6,033 bases of DNA from Deltaproteobacteria bacterium (GTDB taxonomy: Bacteria > Desulfobacterota > Desulfobacteria > Desulfobacterales > BuS5), in the NCBI GenBank assembly GCA_021157555.1, contig JAGGWL010000291.1, positions 1 through 6,033 on the forward strand, written 5' to 3'. Made by a program: the position numbers and the translations under genes. The notes under the pieces are model-generated. The model saw nothing but the letters and a program-made list of their open reading frames with translations, had not been told where the DNA came from and did no database searches. This document shows positions 5,450 through 6,033 of the stretch, one piece after another (within the stretch, counting starts at the first letter, position 1; each line of letters opens with the position of its first letter).

Positions 5450-5693
5450 ATTTTATACCTGCCTGTTCAAGAAATTTACGAGCATCTTTCATTCGATACC
5501 TCAACGCTTCTTTATCAGGGTGTGGGCGATGAAAATCTACTCGAATATTATTTAAAACAAAACTGACAGCAGAACCAGCCATTTCAGTGCGGATCGCACC
5601 CAAGACCAGAAATAACGCCTCAATTTTGCGCCATTCAACATTTTTATTTACTGGATTCGTAAAGATTATTTTTAGCGTTTTTCTATGCTTGCT
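5430..5693 (-). pseudogene. hicA: HicA mRNA-interferase toxin gene lacking a start codon
   Basis: HicA cleaves mRNA through a double-stranded-RNA-binding-like fold. The homologous frame begins at about 5693 with SKHRKTLKIIFTNP and continues VEWRKIEALFLVLGA, GSAVSFVLNNIRVDFHRPHP (with the histidines of the active site) and KFLEQAGI. It ends with TAA at complement 5430-5432, about 87 residues, the usual length. Between the upstream in-frame TAA (complement 5736-5738) and the homology there is no ATG, GTG or TTG. An ATG at complement 5710-5712 is in another frame and meets a stop after 13 codons. The gene is therefore probably dead by loss of its start or by a frameshift near the A-run at complement 5677-5681. 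It overlaps hicB by 20 bases, the normal hicAB arrangement. Confidence 0.75.
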
Positions 5694-5799
5694 CTGGCAT
5701 TGAGCAGTTGCATTTTTAAAAAAAAGGGATATTCTTTACCTTGTTTTGATCAGCGATGAAATTGATCTCATATTATCCTGAAGGGATTAGGTCTTATAG

Positions 5800-5819
5800 C
5801 CGGTGGTTTTAACCACCGG
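5800..5819. repeat. Perfect hairpin CCGGTGGTT/AACCACCGG
   Basis: CCGGTGGTTTTAACCACCGG folds as a 9-bp perfect stem with a 2-base loop (or a shorter stem with a larger loop). No T-run follows on either strand, so a Rho-independent terminator is unlikely. Hairpins of this kind occur at the ends of IS200/IS605-type elements and as dispersed repeats. No matching transposase is in the window. Confidence 0.7.
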
Positions 5820-5841
5820 TAAAATATATTTAAGGTAATTA

Positions 5842-6021
5842 GGGACATGGAAAAAAATAATCATCCCAATTAGAATCCCCGCTTCAGGCTGCTTTTGCCC
5901 GATCCCAAATTTCAAAAATCTTGAAATAGTTCACTATTACTGCGCCTTTTAAAATTTACGATCGACCAAAATCAACCCAAATCCGGGCGTTTCTTGGAAC
6001 GATTATTTTTTTCCGAGTCCC
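5842..6021. mobile_element. MITE-like element with 26-bp TIRs and TTA flanks
   Basis: GGGACATGGAAAAAAATAAT followed by CATCCC (5842-5867) recurs inverted at 5996-6021, with 22 of 26 bases matching. The trinucleotide TTA stands directly outside both ends (5839-5841 and 6022-6024) and fits a 3-bp target duplication. The 180-bp element has no open frame of note. It therefore looks like a miniature inverted-repeat element that would need a transposase from elsewhere. The inner 128 bp, including TTCAAAAATCTTGAA, matches nothing else here. Its relative of full length is not known to me. Confidence 0.65.
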
Positions 6022-6033
6022 TTAGTCCTGAAA

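Noticed and set aside
5342..5566. Plus-strand frame of 74 residues.
   Set aside because: Antisense to hicB and hicA, whose own frames carry the family motifs.

Overview
The window is bacterial DNA with low to moderate GC. It holds one core gene end, a string of gene relics, an island of dispersed repeats, and one intact transposon. The DnaJ is of bacterial type with a Shine-Dalgarno site, and it sits beside hicAB, REP-associated transposase and phosphoenolpyruvate synthase relics. That mix, with the repeat types, would suit a repeat-rich environmental Gram-negative such as a member of Desulfobacterota. The organism assignment is inference only.

Layout: (1) 1-995, minus strand: dnaJ, cut at its C-terminus by the window edge. 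(2) 1013-1790, minus strand: a gene graveyard. It holds the tail of a phosphoenolpyruvate synthase, an unrecognised overlapping open frame, a phospholipase D-like (MITD1 C-terminal type) remnant with an internal stop, and a fragment with an NPPF motif. (3) 1811-2214: a repeat island with an inverted pair of palindromic repeats, a CACCGCAGAG-type repeat, a nested 59-bp hairpin and short ACTTTAG tandem units. (4) 2244-4310: a complete 2,067-bp transposon with 36-bp terminal inverted repeats, an ATTT target duplication and a single 628-residue minus-strand gene. (5) 4316-4846, plus strand: a GIY-YIG nuclease-domain protein whose start codon lies 5 bp outside the transposon. (6) 4933-5107: an internally deleted relic of a REP-associated tyrosine transposase element. 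(7) 5114-5693, minus strand: a decayed hicAB toxin-antitoxin pair. (8) 5800-6021: a perfect hairpin and a 180-bp MITE-like element with TTA flanks.

The most notable item is the 628-residue protein. Its motif order (C-x-C-x3-C, VCRxxFL, HGNxGR, CxxC, WDFAQQxHIP, PQQVNYLIDE, ADNCVGQNKNN, GHTKFSPD, GLSxERQWYLY) is that of a DUF7869-like, probably transposon-derived, family I know chiefly from animals such as corals, sponges, molluscs and fish. Finding it in a bacterial setting, inside near-perfect inverted repeats with a target duplication, suggests a family of DNA transposons shared between animals and bacteria and identifies the likely mobile form. Apart from that, the genes do not form a pathway. 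The window looks like an insertion hot spot downstream of no obvious operon, where mobile elements have landed repeatedly and older genes have decayed.
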